This document shows, piece by piece, positions 5,516 to 7,239 of a stretch of 7,239 nt of DNA. This stretch comes from Candidatus Bipolaricaulota bacterium (GTDB taxonomy: Bacteria; Bipolaricaulota; Bipolaricaulia; RBG-16-55-9), in NCBI GenBank assembly GCA_027021605.1, contig JALUUA010000253.1, positions 1 to 7,239 on the forward strand. Reading direction: 5' to 3'. The position numbers were made by a program, and so were the translations under genes. The notes under the pieces were generated by a model, which made no database searches, had not been told where the DNA came from, and saw only the letters and a program-made list of their open reading frames with translations. The first letter of the stretch is position 1. Each line of letters begins with the position of its first letter.

Positions 5516-7239
5516 ATGCGCGCGCCTGGGGGCCGACGGACCCGAATCCGGAGGGGACGCAAATTGTGGGGGGCAAGGGCGCTCGCCCTGGGCCTCGCCC
5601 TGGGCCTGGGGGCCGTGGGGCTGGCGCTGGGGGCGCTGTCGCCGTCGGCGGCGGCCCAGCCCTCCTCCCAAGGACAGTGGACGAACCCCCTCCCCTGGCC
5701 CGTCGTGGGCATCCACGCCGTGATGCTCCCCACGGGGAAGGTGCTCCACTACTCCTATCCCGAGGACGGCTCCGGCTCCGAGGCTTGGCTGTGGGACCCC
5801 GTGACCGACACCTTCACCGAGGTCTCCTTAAGCGGTGTAGACGTCTTTTGCAGCGGACACGCCCTCCTCCCCGACGGACGGGTCTTGGTGACGGGGGGGA
5901 CGGACCCCGCCTCGCAAGACCCCGTCTTCCTCGGCATTCGCGACGTCTACACCTTCAACCCCTTCACCGAGACCTGGACCCGGGTGGGGGAGATGGCCGT
6001 GGGGCGCTGGTACCCCACCAACGTCGCCCTCCCCGACGGGCGGATGCTCATCTTCTCCGGGCTCGACGAGAACGGGGACCTCACCGATCTTGTGGAGGTC
6101 TACGATCCGGCGACCGGCAGCCTCCAGGTCGTGCCGGGCGCGGAGCGCTTTCTCGACCTCTACCCCCGGATGCACGTCCTCCCCTCGGGGAAGGTGTTTC
6201 ACGCGATGCCGGAGCAGTACTCGGCGTTCTTCGACCCGACCACGAACACCTGGGAGGACGGGCCCGCCAGCAACTTCGGCTACCGGGGGGAGGGCACGTC
6301 CGTGCTGCTGCCCCTGGAGCCCCCCGACTACCGCCCCCGGGTGCTGATCGCGGGGGGGAGCCCCAACCCCTGGGGGGAGCCGCCCGACCCGGCGACGAAC
6401 ACCGCGGAGGTCCTCGACCTGGGCGCCCCCAACCCCGCCTGGCAGTACACGGGCTCGATGACCTACGCGCGCCTGCACTTCAACGCGGTGCTCCTCCCCG
6501 ACGGGCGCGTCCTGGCGGTGGGCGGGTCCGCCCTGGACAACGACGAGTCGGCGGCCGTCTACGCCGCGGAGCTCTACGACCCCGCCACCGGGACCTGGAC
6601 GGAGATGGCCTCCATGCAGCGCCCCCGGATGTATCACTCCACGGCGGTTCTCCTTCCCGACGGGCGCGTCCTGGTGGCGGGCACGGACGGCGAGTTCACC
6701 GCGGAGATCTTCAGCCCCCCCTATCTGTTTCAGGGGCCGCGCCCGCAGATCGCCGCGGCCCCGACGGCGATCTTCTACGGCTTCGAGTTCACGGTCGAGA
6801 CGCCCGACGCCGCCGACGTCGCCCGAGTGGTGCTGGTCCGTCCCGGCGCCGTCACCCACACCACCGACATGGAGCAGCGCCTCATCGTCCTGGAGTTCCA
6901 GGCGGGGGCCGGGGAGCTGACCGTGACCGCCCCGCCCGGCGCCAACCTCGCCCCGCCGGGGTACTACATGCTCTTCTTGTTAAACTCGGCGGGCGTCCCC
7001 TCCGTGGCCCGATTCGTGCGCCTTCAGGCGGGAACCCCCGACACGGCGGCGGCCTTCCGCGTCGACCTGCAGGGGAGCGTTTACGCCGACGGCGCCTTCT
7101 ACTGCGGTCTCCCCTCGGGCTGCTTCAACGCGGGGGTGGGGGCGGACCTGGCCGAGCGCATCGACACCACCGAGCCCGTCGAGCCTGGGGACGTGGTCGA
7201 GATCGACCCAGAAAACCCAAGACACTATCGCAAATCCCG
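5516..7239 (+). CDS. Secreted copper radical oxidase (galactose/glyoxal oxidase-like), 3' end cut by window
   Basis: 574 codons are present. An Arg-rich n-region and hydrophobic LALGLALGLGAVGLALGAL core (23-41) form a signal peptide, probably cleaved near SAAA-QP. Kelch-type strands with (L/A)LPDGRVL motifs follow (about 70-390), then a DUF1929/early-set beta-sandwich (about 405-503). Copper radical oxidases oxidise alcohols or aldehydes with O2, giving H2O2, using a Cys-Tyr crosslink. Here FCSGH gives Cys112, RWYPT gives Tyr166, RMYHS gives Tyr373-His374 and AVTHTTD gives His448, matching galactose oxidase Cys228, Tyr272, Tyr495, His496 and His581. No obvious equivalent of the stacking Trp290 is seen, so a glyoxal-oxidase/GlxA-like substrate range is more likely than galactose. 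From residue 510 it enters the domain shared with the upstream dehydrogenase, which runs off the window. The gap to the upstream stop is 23 bp, so one operon is likely. Confidence 0.9.
   Translation, partial: MRAPGGRRTRIRRGRKLWGARALALGLALGLGAVGLALGALSPSAAAQPSSQGQWTNPLPWPVVGIHAVMLPTGKVLHYSYPEDGSGSEAWLWDPVTDTFTEVSLSGVDVFCSGHALLPDGRVLVTGGTDPASQDPVFLGIRDVYTFNPFTETWTRVGEMAVGRWYPTNVALPDGRMLIFSGLDENGDLTDLVEVYDPATGSLQVVPGAERFLDLYPRMHVLPSGKVFHAMPEQYSAFFDPTTNTWEDGPASNFGYRGEGTSVLLPLEPPDYRPRVLIAGGSPNPWGEPPDPATNTAEVLDLGAPNPAWQYTGSMTYARLHFNAVLLPDGRVLAVGGSALDNDESAAVYAAELYDPATGTWTEMASMQRPRMYHSTAVLLPDGRVLVAGTDGEFTAEIFSPPYLFQGPRPQIAAAPTAIFYGFEFTVETPDAADVARVVLVRPGAVTHTTDMEQRLIVLEFQAGAGELTVTAPPGANLAPPGYYMLFLLNSAGVPSVARFVRLQAGTPDTAAAFRVDLQGSVYADGAFYCGLPSGCFNAGVGADLAERIDTTEPVEPGDVVEIDPENPRHYRKS
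5582..5605 (+). repeat. Perfect 12-bp tandem duplication in the signal-peptide hydrophobic core
   Basis: CTCGCCCTGGGC occurs twice in tandem (5582-5593 and 5594-5605), in frame, encoding LALG-LALG. Imperfect copies continue after it. A change in copy number would lengthen or shorten the hydrophobic core by four residues. Confidence 0.7.
7043..7239 (+). repeat. Shared C-terminal domain, copy 2 (cut by window end)
   Basis: This is the partner of 4986-5182 at a constant offset of 2057. From 7088 to the window end the DNA is about 94% identical and the protein differs by one residue (RHYRKS instead of RRYRKS). The rest of the domain, about 100 residues in copy 1, should lie just beyond the window. 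Confidence 0.9.

Noticed and set aside
5828..6859. Long open frame on the minus strand (343 codons) opposite the copper radical oxidase
   Set aside because: It is opposite a gene with a clear family assignment and complete active-site motifs. The translation is Gly/Val/Arg/His-rich low-complexity sequence typical of the antisense of GC-rich DNA.
1..7239. Mobile element, CRISPR array, tRNA or phage module
   Set aside because: No transposase or integrase motif, no regular spaced repeats and no tRNA-like cloverleaf were seen. The fibre-like C-terminal domain alone does not indicate a prophage.

Overview
The window is very GC-rich (by eye around 70%) and densely coding. It looks bacterial: there are good Shine-Dalgarno sequences, sigma70-like -35/-10 pairs and Sec-type signal peptides. 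No rRNA, tRNA, CRISPR array, transposase or phage gene was seen. I cannot name the organism. A stand-alone eIF2B-family protein next to a stand-alone CinA N-terminal domain recalls archaea and some deep-branching thermophilic bacteria, for example Bipolaricaulota/Acetothermia, Chloroflexota or Deinococcota. That placement is only inference.

Layout. (1) 1-303, minus strand: the N-terminal 101 residues of a low-specificity L-threonine aldolase. (2) 304-409: a compact divergent intergenic region with one plausible promoter per direction, both very close to their start codons. (3) 410-1928, plus: a secreted protein of seven [12 protein letters not shown] repeats, probably a seven-bladed beta-propeller, broken by one extra G in an 8-G tract at 1064-1071. 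(4) 1929-2008: a T-rich gap ending in a perfect 14-bp palindrome. (5) 2009-2878 and 2878-3714: two overlapping genes (TGATG), an eIF2B/ribose-1,5-bisphosphate-isomerase-family protein lacking the usual catalytic cysteine, and a stand-alone CinA N-terminal (COG1058) domain. (6) 3715-3785: a gap with a perfect TTGACA box. (7) 3786-5492: a secreted PQQ-dependent sugar dehydrogenase-like protein with an extra C-terminal domain of about 168 residues. (8) 5516-7239, cut by the window end: a secreted copper radical oxidase (galactose/glyoxal oxidase-like) with all five key active-site residues, ending in the same extra domain.

How they fit together. The last two genes are 23 bp apart and probably co-transcribed. 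They carry unrelated catalytic beta-propellers (PQQ-type and copper-radical type) on an almost identical C-terminal module: 143 of 152 bp identical in the best-aligned part, with 8 of the 9 differences silent. This suggests a shared anchoring, processing or assembly tail for exported oxidoreductases, kept alike by recent duplication or gene conversion. It is the most interesting feature of the window. The eIF2B-like/CinA-like pair is a separate cytoplasmic unit, possibly in nucleotide or ADP-ribose metabolism. Three of the six genes encode exported propeller proteins, and all three have short tandem DNA repeats in the signal-peptide coding region.
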